Positions 1 through 7,893 of a DNA stretch of 64,000 nucleotides are shown here, one piece after another. The position numbers were made by a program, and so were the translations under genes. How positions within the stretch are numbered: the first letter of the stretch is position 1; the number at the start of each line of letters is the position of its first letter. Source of the stretch: Phycisphaerales bacterium (lineage in GTDB: Bacteria; Planctomycetota; Phycisphaerae; Phycisphaerales; UBA1924); contig DASPKU010000001.1 of assembly GCA_035627955.1 (NCBI GenBank), positions 248,001-312,000 on the forward strand. Reading direction: 5' to 3'. The notes beneath the pieces are model-generated. The model made no database searches. It was not told where the DNA came from and was given only the letters and a program-made list of their open reading frames with translations.

Positions 1-11
1 TAGCTGCGTCT

Positions 12-178
12 GGGTACCCCGCCGCTCCGCGGCGGTCTCACTGCGGCGTGGGCCAGCTCGGAGCGACGGATCGAACGTTGGCACGAGTGGATCTTGCTCG
101 GCGAGCGTCGCACGTTTCTTTGACGTTCGACTTGACCGTGACCAACGGAAAGAGCCGCCGCGGAGCGGCGGGGTACCC
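12..178. repeat. Inverted pair of palindromic repeats with GGTACCC tail
   Basis: Two 24-bp copies face each other at 12-35 and 155-178. Each has a 7-bp perfect stem (CCGCCGC/GCGGCGG) with a 3-nt loop, followed or preceded by GGTACCC. The second copy is the exact reverse complement of the first. The same paired arrangement recurs at 45756-45848. I see no gene in 1-182. Confidence 0.8.
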
Positions 179-182
179 GCTG

Positions 183-680
183 CTACGTCACCATCCACAG
201 CCACGCCAGAGTCACGACGAACATCAGCACGTGCACGCCCCAGATACCCGCGGCGAAGGCGGCCTGCATGCGCGTGGTCCATGCCATGATGCGGTGGCGG
301 CGGCGGTACATGAGGACGACCGACGCGACGCTGAGCCAGCCGAAGGCGGTGGCGGCGTACCCGGGCGGGGGCATGCGGTCGCCGGGCGGGAGCTGGTGCC
401 AGTGTGTGATGATGATGGGGACCATCATGAACACGGCCGCGACGCCGCTGAAGCAGCCCGGGGCCATCGCGACGATCAGCCACGCGAAGTGGGGGCGTGC
501 GGAGGCAATCTTCAGGACCAGCTCGTCACCGCACTCCGGGCAGGTCGCAGTCTGAATATCGCGCAGGTCGTAGCCGCAGCGTGGGCATGGGACGGAGCGG
601 TTGTGGAGGTAGGCGATGACTTCAGCATGTGGGTCGGGCGCTTGGAAAGTTGCGTGGCTGTCAGCGGGGTGAGGGATCAT
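183..680 (-). CDS. Zinc-ribbon membrane protein (N-terminal CxxCGYDLR)
   Basis: A 165-residue protein of unknown function. Residues 32-50 form a four-cysteine zinc ribbon (C32, C35, C47, C50; CPRCGYDLR then CPECG). Three hydrophobic segments follow, near residues 68-90, 108-124 and 138-163, so the ribbon probably sits on one face of the membrane. The start is the ATG at 680; a longer frame upstream is arginine-rich and overlaps the neighbouring gene. The next gene upstream on the same strand is a second member of this type, so the two may be a duplicated pair. The role is unknown. Confidence 0.75.
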   Translation of the reverse strand: MIPHPADSHATFQAPDPHAEVIAYLHNRSVPCPRCGYDLRDIQTATCPECGDELVLKIASARPHFAWLIVAMAPGCFSGVAAVFMMVPIIITHWHQLPPGDRMPPPGYAATAFGWLSVASVVLMYRRRHRIMAWTTRMQAAFAAGIWGVHVLMFVVTLAWLWMVT

Positions 681-751
681 GGCGTGATACTCAGAACGCA
701 CGACAACGCCGCACGGTTCGAACCGGGTACGACGACGATTGCATCGGCAAG

Positions 752-1186
752 TCACCGCCCGCTGATCGCCATCAACACAGCCCCGCCCAGCATGAGCGAC
801 AGAACCGTCCACAGCCAGGCAAGGAGTGCGGTGACGGGCATGAGGGCGATGATCGTGCCGACCATCGTCGGGACATTCAGCCGCTCCCAGCGGACCAGCG
901 TGACCACCATGCCCGTGAGGCAGGTCCAGCTGCCCAGGAGGACGAATGGCGCTATGAAGTCACCGTCGCGACCGACCCGCAGGAATGCCGCTACCACGTA
1001 AGTGGCCGGGGCGGCAAGCAGCGGCATCAGCCATGCGCGCAGCCGCGGGCCGCCGTTGAGCAGGCGGTGCAGTTCCCCACGGGACCAGCGGCGGCCACAC
1101 TCCGGGCAGGTGACCTCGGCCTCGTGCACAAGGCCGCGGAAGTCGTAGCGGCAGGCGGGACACTCGGCCTGGTTGCGGTCGGGCAT
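752..1186 (-). CDS. Zinc-ribbon membrane protein, paralogue of the previous gene
   Basis: A 144-residue protein starting with a four-cysteine ribbon (C9, C12, C27, C30; CPACRYDFRG then CPECGRRW). Hydrophobic stretches follow near residues 53-70, 78-95 and 108-140. The GY of the related proteins is RY here. It lies directly upstream of the other ribbon protein on the same strand, 71 bp away. The family is recognisable only by the ribbon. No catalytic motif is visible. Confidence 0.75.
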   Translation of the reverse strand: MPDRNQAECPACRYDFRGLVHEAEVTCPECGRRWSRGELHRLLNGGPRLRAWLMPLLAAPATYVVAAFLRVGRDGDFIAPFVLLGSWTCLTGMVVTLVRWERLNVPTMVGTIIALMPVTALLAWLWTVLSLMLGGAVLMAISGR

Positions 1187-1236
1187 GAGTTCGCTCTCTC
1201 GCGCGGCGATCGATGGCTGTCGTTCTCTCTATCGCC

Positions 1237-2235
1237 TTAGGCGCCGTGCGGCTCCAGGTTGGGCAGCTTCGGCTTTTCGGGCTTGACATAGCGGTCGAGC
1301 CAGTCGCGGATCGCGTTGTCGTAGGTTTCCTTGTGGTCCCCAAAGAGGCCGTGATCGCCGCCCTCGAGCATGAGGAGGCGGTAGGGGCGCTTGGCCTCCT
1401 GGAGCTTCACGGCTATGTCGAGGGCGTCTCGGGGGTCGACACGCCAGTCGGAGGTGCCGTGCACGATCAGGACAGGGACATCCGTCGGGAGTTTGTCGGC
1501 CCAAAGCACAGCGGAGCGGGCGTGGATCGCGTCATCGCGCTGCGTCTTCCAGTTAGGGATGCACTCGTTGAAAACATTCTCCTCCATCTCAGGCCGGAGC
1601 TTGGCGCACCGTGCCATGTCTGACAGTCCGGCGCCCACGATGGCGGCACGTACGCGCTTCGTCCTGGTGAGCGCCAGGTAGGTCATCATGCCGCCGCGCG
1701 AGTGGCCCCACATGCCAATCCGCGACGTATCGGCGAATGGAAGGGCGTCAAGGACCCCGAGCCCGTTGATGATGTCGTTAACGTCCGCACCGCCGAACTC
1801 GTCCTGTCCTTCGCTTCCCGTGCTGCCCCTCAGGTTGGAGGTGAAGAAGACGTAGCCCCACTCCGCGGCTTTCCCACCGAGCATCTGGGCCCATCGATCG
1901 TCGGTCTCCCCGAAGGACCGGTTGCCCCCGCGATTGAACACCAGGCACGGCAGCTTGGACTTATTGCCAAGGGCGTCGGCGGGATATGCGATGTAGCCGA
2001 CGATCCGGAGGCCGTCGGAGCGGTAGACGATCCGCTCGACGGTCGCCTTGCTGCCGGGCTCGGCGGGGAGAGTGGTGCGTTCCAGGATGAGATCGGTAGG
2101 TGTGGGTAGTGGGGGAGCCTCGGTCGAAGGGGCCGAGGATCTGTGTTCCGGCGTCGGCTGTGCCGGTTGGGTGGCGAGCGCTTGGAAGAAGAGCGCGAGG
2201 AACGCGAAAAGGACCGGCGCGGCGATCGTGTGCAT
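1237..2235 (-). CDS. Secreted alpha/beta hydrolase, S9 peptidase or dienelactone hydrolase type
   Basis: A 332-residue serine hydrolase. Residues 1-22 are a signal peptide and residues 23-50 a proline-rich linker. The alpha/beta hydrolase fold follows, with the nucleophile elbow GHSRGG (Ser about 179), an acid in HGTSDWRVDP (Asp about 263) and a histidine in GGDHGLFG (about 295). That order fits prolyl-oligopeptidase-like esterases or peptidases acting outside the cytoplasm. The substrate cannot be told. The ATG at 2235 is chosen because it opens the signal peptide and follows a -10-like box by 7 nt. Upstream in-frame codons lack both. Confidence 0.85.
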   Translation of the reverse strand: MHTIAAPVLFAFLALFFQALATQPAQPTPEHRSSAPSTEAPPLPTPTDLILERTTLPAEPGSKATVERIVYRSDGLRIVGYIAYPADALGNKSKLPCLVFNRGGNRSFGETDDRWAQMLGGKAAEWGYVFFTSNLRGSTGSEGQDEFGGADVNDIINGLGVLDALPFADTSRIGMWGHSRGGMMTYLALTRTKRVRAAIVGAGLSDMARCAKLRPEMEENVFNECIPNWKTQRDDAIHARSAVLWADKLPTDVPVLIVHGTSDWRVDPRDALDIAVKLQEAKRPYRLLMLEGGDHGLFGDHKETYDNAIRDWLDRYVKPEKPKLPNLEPHGA

Positions 2236-2242
2236 GAGGGGC

Positions 2243-2248
2243 ACCCTA
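2243..2248 (-). promoter_or_regulatory. Putative -10 box TAGGGT for the hydrolase gene
   Basis: Read on the minus strand, TAGGGT ends 7 nt before the ATG at 2235. No Shine-Dalgarno sequence fits between them. Confidence 0.45.
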
Positions 2249-2283
2249 CCACCTGGATCCAGTTCCGGCAACGCTCTGACGTT

Positions 2284-2289
2284 TATACC
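2284..2289 (+). promoter_or_regulatory. Putative -10 box TATACC for the DinB-like gene
   Basis: TATACC ends 7 nt before the ATG at 2297 in the short divergent region (2236-2296) shared with the hydrolase gene. Confidence 0.45.
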
Positions 2290-2296
2290 CTCGTGC

Positions 2297-2803
2297 ATGC
2301 CGACGGCACTCGACACCACGCTCCACAGCTTTCGCTACTCGCTTGCATTCCTACGCGAGCAGGTTTCCGATGTGCCCGAGTCGCGACTTTGCGAGCAGCC
2401 GGGTGGGTTCGTGAACCACCCAGTGTGGACCATCGGGCACCTGACGCACACCTGCGAGATGATCGGTGAGGTGATCGGTATCGAGGCGTGGCTGCCGGCG
2501 ACCCATGCGAAGCTCTTCGGCGCAGGAAGCGCGCCTGTTGCGGATCGCGGGACGTACCCGTGCGTCGCGGAGTTGTTTGTCGAACTCAGGACTGCCGAGG
2601 AGCGGGTGATCAGCGGTGTGCGACGGCTCACTGACGCACAGCTTGAGCAACCCTTCCCAGACCCCGCATACGCCGACGTATTCCCTTCCGTGGGGCACGC
2701 GCTGACGCAGGTGCTGGCGGGCCACACCGCCTACCACGTGGGCCAGGTGGGTGCGTGGCGACGCGCGACCGGGCTGCCGGCCATGCGGCGGAGCTACGAG
2801 TAA
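2297..2803 (+). CDS. DinB-like four-helix metal-binding protein
   Basis: A 168-residue protein matching the DinB/YfiT-like four-helix-bundle superfamily. Members bind a divalent metal through three histidines and often act as thiol-dependent transferases. The likely ligands are His48 (in TIGHLTH), His143 and His147 (in AGHTAYHVGQ). The last segment, HVGQVGAWRR, is typical of the fold's fourth helix. The start at 2297 removes about 80 unlikely residues of upstream frame that overlap the divergent hydrolase gene. The substrate is unknown. It ends 18 bp before aroDE. Confidence 0.75.
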   Translation: MPTALDTTLHSFRYSLAFLREQVSDVPESRLCEQPGGFVNHPVWTIGHLTHTCEMIGEVIGIEAWLPATHAKLFGAGSAPVADRGTYPCVAELFVELRTAEERVISGVRRLTDAQLEQPFPDPAYADVFPSVGHALTQVLAGHTAYHVGQVGAWRRATGLPAMRRSYE

Positions 2804-2808
2804 GTCCG

Positions 2809-2814
2809 TACGCT
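2809..2814 (+). promoter_or_regulatory. Putative -10 box TACGCT for aroDE
   Basis: TACGCT ends 7 nt before the ATG at 2822. It supports that start over the in-frame GTG at 2816. Confidence 0.4.
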
Positions 2815-2821
2815 GGTGACG

Positions 2822-4552
2822 ATGAGTCCGTTAAGCCATTCCAGTGCCCCGACCTTGGTGTGCGTGTCCATTCCGGTGCGGGAGGTGGAGCAGGCCGCGG
2901 GCGATGCACGCGCGGCGAAGGCGGGCGGGGCGGACATTGTCGAGTTCCGCGTGGATGAGTTCTTCCACGGCGACGACGCGACCAATGCGGCGGAGAACCA
3001 GTCCTGGCAGCTGGCGCGGCTTGTGTCCGAGTGTCCGCTGCCGTGCATCGTCACGTGCCGGCACGTGAGCGAGGGCGGGCACTACGACGGCCCTGAGGAC
3101 GCCCGCATCGCGCTGCTGGAGCACCTGACGCGGAGCGGCGGAAAGGGTTACCACCCGCCGCGGTATGTCGATCTGGAGCTGGCGAGCTACGAGCGGTCGG
3201 CGAACCTGCGGCAGAAGGTGGGGCTGGCGATCGGCGTGCCCGGGGGTGTTGGGGAGGCGCCCCAAGAGCGGTCGGGCGATCCGGGCACGTCGCTGATTCT
3301 TTCGGTGCACGACACCAAAGGGCGGCCGCAGGACCTCACCCGCCGGCTTGCACGCCTCTACGAGGCGGGCGCGGCTAGCGTGGTAAAGGTGGCGTACCGG
3401 GCCCGCTCGCTGCGGGATTCGCTGGAGCTGCTAGACATCGCGGCACAGGGTGCGGCGGGGCACAAGCCGACCATCGCGCTGGGGATGGGCGAGTATGGGC
3501 TGCTCTCGCGCGTGCTGGCGGGCAAGTTCGGGGCGTTCCTCACCTTCGCGGCGCTGCGGCGCGAGGACGCCACGGCGCCGGGTCAGCCCACGCTGGATGA
3601 ACTGCTGAACCTTCACCGCTTCCGCTCGATCGGTGCACAGACGGCCGTGTACGGCGTCGTGGGCTCGCCCGTGGGGCATTCGATGTCGCCGCTGGTGCAC
3701 AACGCGGGCTTCGGGGCGGTGGGCCATGACGGCGTGTACCTGCCGCTGCCGGTCGCCGCGGGGAGCACGCCGGAGGAGACTGACCTGAGCCTCAAGGCGA
3801 CGCTGCTGGAGTTGCTCCACCACGAGCGGCTCAACGTCCGCGGACTGTCGGTGACCATCCCGTTCAAGGAGAGCATCGTGCGGCTGGGGCGAGCGGAAGG
3901 CTGGCCGCTGGACCCGATGGTGCAGGCGATCGGGGCGGCGAACACGCTGGTGGTGAGAAGGAGCACCGGTCAGGAGACCGGTGCCGCCTTGTACAACACC
4001 GACGCGCTCGCGGCCAGGGAGTGCATCGAGGCAGTGGTGGGGGCGCTCGCGGGCAAGCACATTGCGGTTCTTGGAGCAGGTGGCGTCGCACGCGCGGTGG
4101 CGTTCGCATGCGCCGCGGCCGGAGCCGAGACAAGTGTGTTCGCGCGGGATGTGGGGAAAGCCGCTGAGTTGTCGCAAGCCGTGGCAAGAACAATCGAGAG
4201 CGGGCTGAAAGCCCGCCCCCCCGGTGCGTTGCTCGACGCGCAGACCACCGACGCCGACGTGATTGTCAACTGCACCCCGGTCGGGATGACTGGCGGCCCT
4301 GCGCCGGGTCAGTCGCCTATTCCTGATCTCTCGCGCCTCAAGAACACGGCGGTGGTGTTCGACACGGTGTACAACCCGGTCGAAACCCCGCTGCTCAGGG
4401 CCGCACGGGCGCGGGGGCTTGCAACCATCGACGGCGTGAGCCTGTTCACCCGTCAGGCGGAGGCGCAGTTCCGCTTGTGGACAGGGAAGGTGCCGCCCGC
4501 CAATCTGTTCGACGGGCTCGTGCGCGAGAGGCTGCGGACGCAGGAGGCGTAG
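2822..4552 (+). CDS. aroDE: Bifunctional 3-dehydroquinate dehydratase / shikimate dehydrogenase (AroDE fusion)
   Basis: A 576-residue fusion catalysing steps 3 and 4 of the shikimate pathway. The N-terminal half (about 9-240) is a type I dehydroquinase, with the catalytic histidine in SVHDTKG and the Schiff-base lysine in VVKVAYRA. The C-terminal half (about 270-576) is shikimate dehydrogenase, with GSPVGHSMSPLVHN for shikimate binding, the catalytic lysine in VTIPFKES and the NADP loop GAGGVARA. Such fusions are known in plants and some bacteria. Two palindromic repeats lie in frame inside the dehydrogenase half (3963-3984 and 4200-4224) and encode non-conserved loops. The next gene starts 2 nt after the stop, so the two are probably co-transcribed. 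Confidence 0.95.
   Translation: MSPLSHSSAPTLVCVSIPVREVEQAAGDARAAKAGGADIVEFRVDEFFHGDDATNAAENQSWQLARLVSECPLPCIVTCRHVSEGGHYDGPEDARIALLEHLTRSGGKGYHPPRYVDLELASYERSANLRQKVGLAIGVPGGVGEAPQERSGDPGTSLILSVHDTKGRPQDLTRRLARLYEAGAASVVKVAYRARSLRDSLELLDIAAQGAAGHKPTIALGMGEYGLLSRVLAGKFGAFLTFAALRREDATAPGQPTLDELLNLHRFRSIGAQTAVYGVVGSPVGHSMSPLVHNAGFGAVGHDGVYLPLPVAAGSTPEETDLSLKATLLELLHHERLNVRGLSVTIPFKESIVRLGRAEGWPLDPMVQAIGAANTLVVRRSTGQETGAALYNTDALAARECIEAVVGALAGKHIAVLGAGGVARAVAFACAAAGAETSVFARDVGKAAELSQAVARTIESGLKARPPGALLDAQTTDADVIVNCTPVGMTGGPAPGQSPIPDLSRLKNTAVVFDTVYNPVETPLLRAARARGLATIDGVSLFTRQAEAQFRLWTGKVPPANLFDGLVRERLRTQEA
3963..3984 (+). repeat. Palindromic repeat inside aroDE
   Basis: Arms GCACCGGT and ACCGGTGC (8 bp, perfect) enclose the loop CAGGAG. 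The reading frame passes through it as STGQETGA, between the conserved AANTLVV and YNTDA segments of shikimate dehydrogenase. Confidence 0.7.
4200..4224 (+). repeat. Palindromic repeat GCGGGCT-gaa-AGCCCGC inside aroDE
   Basis: A 7-bp perfect stem with GAA loop followed by a C-rich CCCCGG tail. It encodes SGLKARPPG. A near-identical copy with the same tail lies at 44358-44382 inside another gene, which shows it is a dispersed element and not native aroDE sequence. Confidence 0.75.
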
Positions 4553-4554
4553 CG

Positions 4555-5007
4555 ATGGAAAGCGAAGAGCCGCGACCGGGGAACCAGAACGCGGCGCCGG
4601 CCACTACGTCGTCCACGCCCGCACCTGCCCTTGCCCGGCGTGGCATCCACCGCCTCCATGCCCTCTACCCCAACCACTACTGCTGGTTCCTGCTGCTCTC
4701 GTCGATGGACGTCATGCTCACCGACGCGATCCTCAACGTGCTCAAAGGTCGCGAGCTGAACACGGTGGGCGACTTCTTCATCTCCCGCTTCGGGCTGTGG
4801 GGTGCGATCGGCCTCAAGTTCACCACGGTCGTGATCACCATCGCGATCATCGAGTTCGTCGGCCGCCGCCGCCCTGATCTTGGACGCAAACTCGCCGTGG
4901 TGCCCATCATCATCACCTGCATCCCCGTGGCGTGGGGGCTATTCCTGCTCGCGGTGGGCCTCTCTGCCGGACACGACGACCCAAGCCACGTCCCCGAGGC
5001 GCCCTGA
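4555..5007 (+). CDS. Small membrane protein, DUF5658-like
   Basis: A 150-residue protein. A polar, alanine/threonine-rich N-terminus (1-30) precedes three hydrophobic helices, near 42-62, 82-103 and 112-138. The segment LSSMDVMLTDAILNVLKGRELNTVGDFF resembles DUF5658 membrane proteins, which have no known function; this is a recollection of the family pattern. The ATG at 4555 lies 2 nt after the aroDE stop, suggesting translational coupling, although nothing ties the protein to shikimate synthesis. Confidence 0.7.
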   Translation: MESEEPRPGNQNAAPATTSSTPAPALARRGIHRLHALYPNHYCWFLLLSSMDVMLTDAILNVLKGRELNTVGDFFISRFGLWGAIGLKFTTVVITIAIIEFVGRRRPDLGRKLAVVPIIITCIPVAWGLFLLAVGLSAGHDDPSHVPEAP

Positions 5008-5044
5008 TCGCCCCGCGGACCAGCCCGCGACACCCGCGATGAAC

Positions 5045-5050
5045 TACCAT
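5045..5050 (+). promoter_or_regulatory. Putative -10 box TACCAT for lpxA
   Basis: TACCAT ends 8 nt before the ATG at 5059. An in-frame TTG at 5050 would overlap the box, so 5059 is preferred. Confidence 0.45.
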
Positions 5051-5058
5051 TGGCCCCT

Positions 5059-5943
5059 ATGGCCAACGCTCCTGTCGTGCATCCCTCGGCCGTGCTGTCG
5101 GGCGAGATTGAGCTCTCCCCGGGCGTGGTCATCGGTCCGCACTGCGTGCTCACCGGCCGCATCAAACTCGGCGAGAACGTGCGGCTCATTTCGCACGTGT
5201 CGATGCAGGGGCCGGTCGAGGTCGGCGCCGGCACGCGGATCCACCCCTTCACCTCCATCGGCTTCACGCCCCAGGACGTCAAGTGGAAGGACGACCACGT
5301 GACGGCAGGCGTCCGCATCGGGCGTGATACGCAGATCCGCGAGAACGTCACGCTGCACGCGGCCAGCAAGCCCGACGTGCCCACGAGCGTCGGTGACCGC
5401 TGCTTCCTCATGGTCGGCTGCCACCTCGGTCACGACGCCAAGTGCGGCAACGACGTGGTGCTGGTCAACAACGTGCTGCTGGCGGGGCACTCGGAGGTCG
5501 GCGACAAGGCCACCCTCGGCGGCGCGGCCGCGGTGCACCAGTTCACCCGTGTCGGCCGCATGGCGTTCATCTCGGGCATGACCGCCGTGGCGATGGATGT
5601 GCCGCCGTTCTGCCTCTCGGCGGAGCGCAACCGCGTGCACGGGATCAACCTCGTGGGCCTACGCCGCAACGGCGTCGCCCGCGATCAGGTCACGCTGGTT
5701 CGCAAGGCGTTCCGTAAGGCCTTCCGGCCCACGCTGCCGCGTAAGGAGATGATCCAGGTCCTCGAGGAGATCGGGCGCGAGAGCCCGCTCGTGATGGAAA
5801 TGGCCGAGTTCGTCAAGGCGGCCAGGCGGCCGGTCTCTAACGGGATGGCCCGCCCGCCGCGGAGCCTGGTCACGTGGATGCACTTCGCCCGCCGGGGTGA
5901 GCACCTGCCGGGGTTCGAGGAAGGGGCCGAGGAAGTGGGCTGA
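5059..5943 (+). CDS. lpxA: Acyl-ACP--UDP-N-acetylglucosamine O-acyltransferase (LpxA)
   Basis: First enzyme of lipid A synthesis, adding a 3-hydroxyacyl chain to UDP-GlcNAc in the cytoplasm. Residues 8-190 show left-handed beta-helix hexapeptide repeats (for example VVIGPHCVLTGRIKLGENV). The LpxA signature MVGCHLGHDAKCGNDVVLVNN contains the expected catalytic histidine. FTSIGFTPQDVKWKDD matches the substrate region. At 294 residues it is about 30 longer than E. coli LpxA, the extra length being at the C-terminus (FVKAARRP to the end). With lpxB at 31 kb it implies an LPS-bearing outer membrane. Confidence 0.93.
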   Translation: MANAPVVHPSAVLSGEIELSPGVVIGPHCVLTGRIKLGENVRLISHVSMQGPVEVGAGTRIHPFTSIGFTPQDVKWKDDHVTAGVRIGRDTQIRENVTLHAASKPDVPTSVGDRCFLMVGCHLGHDAKCGNDVVLVNNVLLAGHSEVGDKATLGGAAAVHQFTRVGRMAFISGMTAVAMDVPPFCLSAERNRVHGINLVGLRRNGVARDQVTLVRKAFRKAFRPTLPRKEMIQVLEEIGRESPLVMEMAEFVKAARRPVSNGMARPPRSLVTWMHFARRGEHLPGFEEGAEEVG

Positions 5944-5952
5944 GTGCCGGAG

Positions 5953-5958
5953 TACGGT
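5953..5958 (+). promoter_or_regulatory. Putative -10 box TACGGT for the MBL hydrolase
   Basis: TACGGT ends 6 nt before the ATG at 5965. It favours that start over the GTG at 5944 directly behind lpxA. Confidence 0.35.
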
Positions 5959-5964
5959 GAACGC

Positions 5965-6906
5965 ATGGAGGCGCAGGGCCCGACCATCCCGCTGACGGTG
6001 CCCCTGTGCGACGAGGCCCGCCTGTGCGTGCTGAGCTCCAGCAGCAAGGGGAACTCTTCGGCGCTGGTAGTGGGGGGAGCGGGGGGGCAGCAGTCGCTGG
6101 TGCTGATCGATGCGGGGCTTTCGCCGCGGCGCACGAGGGACCTGCTGCTGGAGCGGGGCATCGACCTGCCGATCTCGGCAATCGTGCTCACGCACCTTGA
6201 CCACGACCACTTCCACCAGGGCTGGCTGAGCGAGCGGGCCGGGCTGCCCGAGGGGGCGTGGCTGTACCTGCACAAGCGGCACCGCAACCGGGCCCAGCGG
6301 GCGGGGCTGCTGTACTCGCCGACGCGGGTGTTCGAGGATGACGCCTTCGAGGTTGCTCCCGGCGTGCACGTCTCCCCGGTGCTGATGTCGCACGACTCCC
6401 TCGGTGCCGCGGCGTTCCGCTTTGACTTCGCCCACAGCGGCCGCTCGCTGGGCTACGCGACGGACCTGGGCCGGGCCACGCAGCGGCTGATCGATCACCT
6501 CGCGGGGGTCGATGTGCTGGCTATCGAGAGCAACTACTGCCCCAACATGCAGGCCTACTCGGGCCGCCCCGAGTTCCTCCGCCGCCGCATCACCCACGGG
6601 AGCGGCCACCTCAGCAACGAGCAGGCCGCGGAGGCCGTGCGGGCGATCGCGCCGCGCGAGCACGTCGTGCTGCTGCACCTGTCGCTGGACTGCAACCGCC
6701 CGGAGCTGGCCGCGATGCACTACCACGGCTGCCCCTGCAAGGTGACGATTGCGAGCTGGGAGAAGCCAACCGACTGGATCCAGCTGACCTGGCCCGAGGC
6801 CCCGCGCCGCGAGCGGGTGGCGCCGCGGATGACAGGCCCCGTGGTGGTGGCCCGGCGGCCGGGGATGGCCTCTCCAACACTCTTTGATGGGCTGGGCGCG
6901 GGCTGA
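5965..6906 (+). CDS. MBL-fold metallo-hydrolase, YycJ-like
   Basis: A 313-residue metallo-beta-lactamase-fold protein. The metal motif is THLDHDHFH, a variant of HxHxDH. Further ligands are expected in VLMSHDSLGA and YATDLGR, and the terminal histidine in VVLLHLSLDCNRPELA. SSSSKGNSSALVV near the start and AIESNY in the middle match the YycJ/exonuclease-like branch, which includes proteins implicated in DNA repair. The precise substrate cannot be told. It follows lpxA closely but probably has its own start site. Confidence 0.8.
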   Translation: MEAQGPTIPLTVPLCDEARLCVLSSSSKGNSSALVVGGAGGQQSLVLIDAGLSPRRTRDLLLERGIDLPISAIVLTHLDHDHFHQGWLSERAGLPEGAWLYLHKRHRNRAQRAGLLYSPTRVFEDDAFEVAPGVHVSPVLMSHDSLGAAAFRFDFAHSGRSLGYATDLGRATQRLIDHLAGVDVLAIESNYCPNMQAYSGRPEFLRRRITHGSGHLSNEQAAEAVRAIAPREHVVLLHLSLDCNRPELAAMHYHGCPCKVTIASWEKPTDWIQLTWPEAPRRERVAPRMTGPVVVARRPGMASPTLFDGLGAG

Positions 6907-7000
6907 TCTTCGATTCTCGCGCGGCGGCCCCATCCAGAATGGGCGACACATCGAACTGGGAGGGTTCCGATTGCTGGCACAGTCGGCGCTTTGGGAGACC

Positions 7001-7006
7001 TAAACT
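7001..7006 (+). promoter_or_regulatory. Putative -10 box TAAACT for rsfS
   Basis: TAAACT ends 8 nt before the ATG at 7015 and only 2 nt before another in-frame ATG at 7009. The spacing therefore points to 7015. Confidence 0.45.
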
Positions 7007-7014
7007 CGATGCTC

Positions 7015-7440
7015 ATGCCCAGCCCGACCCAGCCCGTACAGGCCCAAGCCACCTCGCCCGAGACGCTCCAGTTCGCCATCGAGGCCGCGCGCCTGGTGCG
7101 CGACGACAAGTGCGAGGAGGTCGTGCTGCTGGATGTGCGCGAGCTGTCGCAGGTGACCGACTACATCATCATCGGCAGCGGCACCTCCGACCGGCAGATG
7201 CACTCGGTGCTGCGGCACGTGGAGGAGCTCGGCAAGGGGCGCGGCATGCCCAGCTTCCGCAGCAACGCCGACGACCGTAGCACGTGGCTGCTCATCGACT
7301 TCGTTGATGTGGTCGTGCACCTCTTCGAGCCCAATACCCGTGCCCACTACGACCTCGAGATGCTCTGGGGTGATGCGCCCCGGGTGCAGTGGGAGCGGCC
7401 GGACCAGATGCAGCGGGACCGGGCGGGGCTGAATCAATAA
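7015..7440 (+). CDS. rsfS: Ribosomal silencing factor RsfS
   Basis: A 141-residue RsfS/Iojap protein. It binds uL14 on the large subunit and blocks subunit joining when nutrients are short. Family hallmarks are visible: EEVVLLDVRELSQVTDYIIIGSG, then SDRQMHSVLRHVEE, and WLLIDFVDVVVHLFEPNTRAHYDLEMLWGDAP. The start could also be 7009 or 6991. The ATG at 7015 is preferred on promoter spacing. A small hypothetical gene follows after 11 bp. Confidence 0.93.
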   Translation: MPSPTQPVQAQATSPETLQFAIEAARLVRDDKCEEVVLLDVRELSQVTDYIIIGSGTSDRQMHSVLRHVEELGKGRGMPSFRSNADDRSTWLLIDFVDVVVHLFEPNTRAHYDLEMLWGDAPRVQWERPDQMQRDRAGLNQ

Positions 7441-7451
7441 CATCAATCGTC

Positions 7452-7838
7452 ATGGCTGGCGAGGGACGGAAGAAGCTCAGGCCACTGTGCGACACGGTGG
7501 AGCTCGCGATCACGTCGAGCCCGGCGGGGAGCCTGCGTGATTTCATCCGCCCAACGGCGCACCCTGATGCCGAGCGGCTGGCCGAGTACCTGAGCCGGGC
7601 GCCTTGGCTCGAAGTCATTCCGGGCGTCACACGCGATGCTCTCGTTGCAGAGTCGCCTGCCAGTTTGGAGATGCACACGCTGACCGATGGGGTGTGGGCC
7701 TGGCGCATCGACTTGGCGCACTACGTCCGTACGCACCGGGTCTGGCCTCCCGATGAGTTCATCGAGCATGCGCGGGCTGCTGGCTGGCGACCGCCGGCTG
7801 AGGAAGAGATTGACTTCAGCACCTTTCGCTTAGAGTGA
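7452..7838 (+). CDS. Hypothetical protein
   Basis: A 128-residue soluble protein that I do not recognise. It has no signal peptide, membrane segment or obvious catalytic motif. The middle contains HTLTDGVWAWRIDLAHYV and the C-terminus is acidic (PAEEEIDFSTFRLE). The ATG at 7452 is 11 bp after rsfS, so it probably belongs to that transcript. It converges on prfB across a palindromic repeat. Confidence 0.6.
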   Translation: MAGEGRKKLRPLCDTVELAITSSPAGSLRDFIRPTAHPDAERLAEYLSRAPWLEVIPGVTRDALVAESPASLEMHTLTDGVWAWRIDLAHYVRTHRVWPPDEFIEHARAAGWRPPAEEEIDFSTFRLE

Positions 7839-7858
7839 AGCGCGTCCGGGTAGGGAAA

Positions 7859-7885
7859 GGCACGACCCGACGGATCGTGCCACCC
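7859..7885. repeat. Palindromic repeat, GGCACGA/TCGTGCC
   Basis: A 7-bp perfect stem (GGCACGA...TCGTGCC) with a 9-nt loop, followed by ACCC, in the gap between convergent genes. It shares CACGAC...CGTGCCACCC with 51787-51815 and the GGCACG core with the 29-bp hairpin family. Confidence 0.55.
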
Positions 7886-7893
7886 AACCCAAA

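Noticed and set aside
714-726. tRNA-like GGTTCGAACC sequence
   Set aside because: The motif is a palindrome. Neither strand gives acceptor, D or anticodon arms around it.
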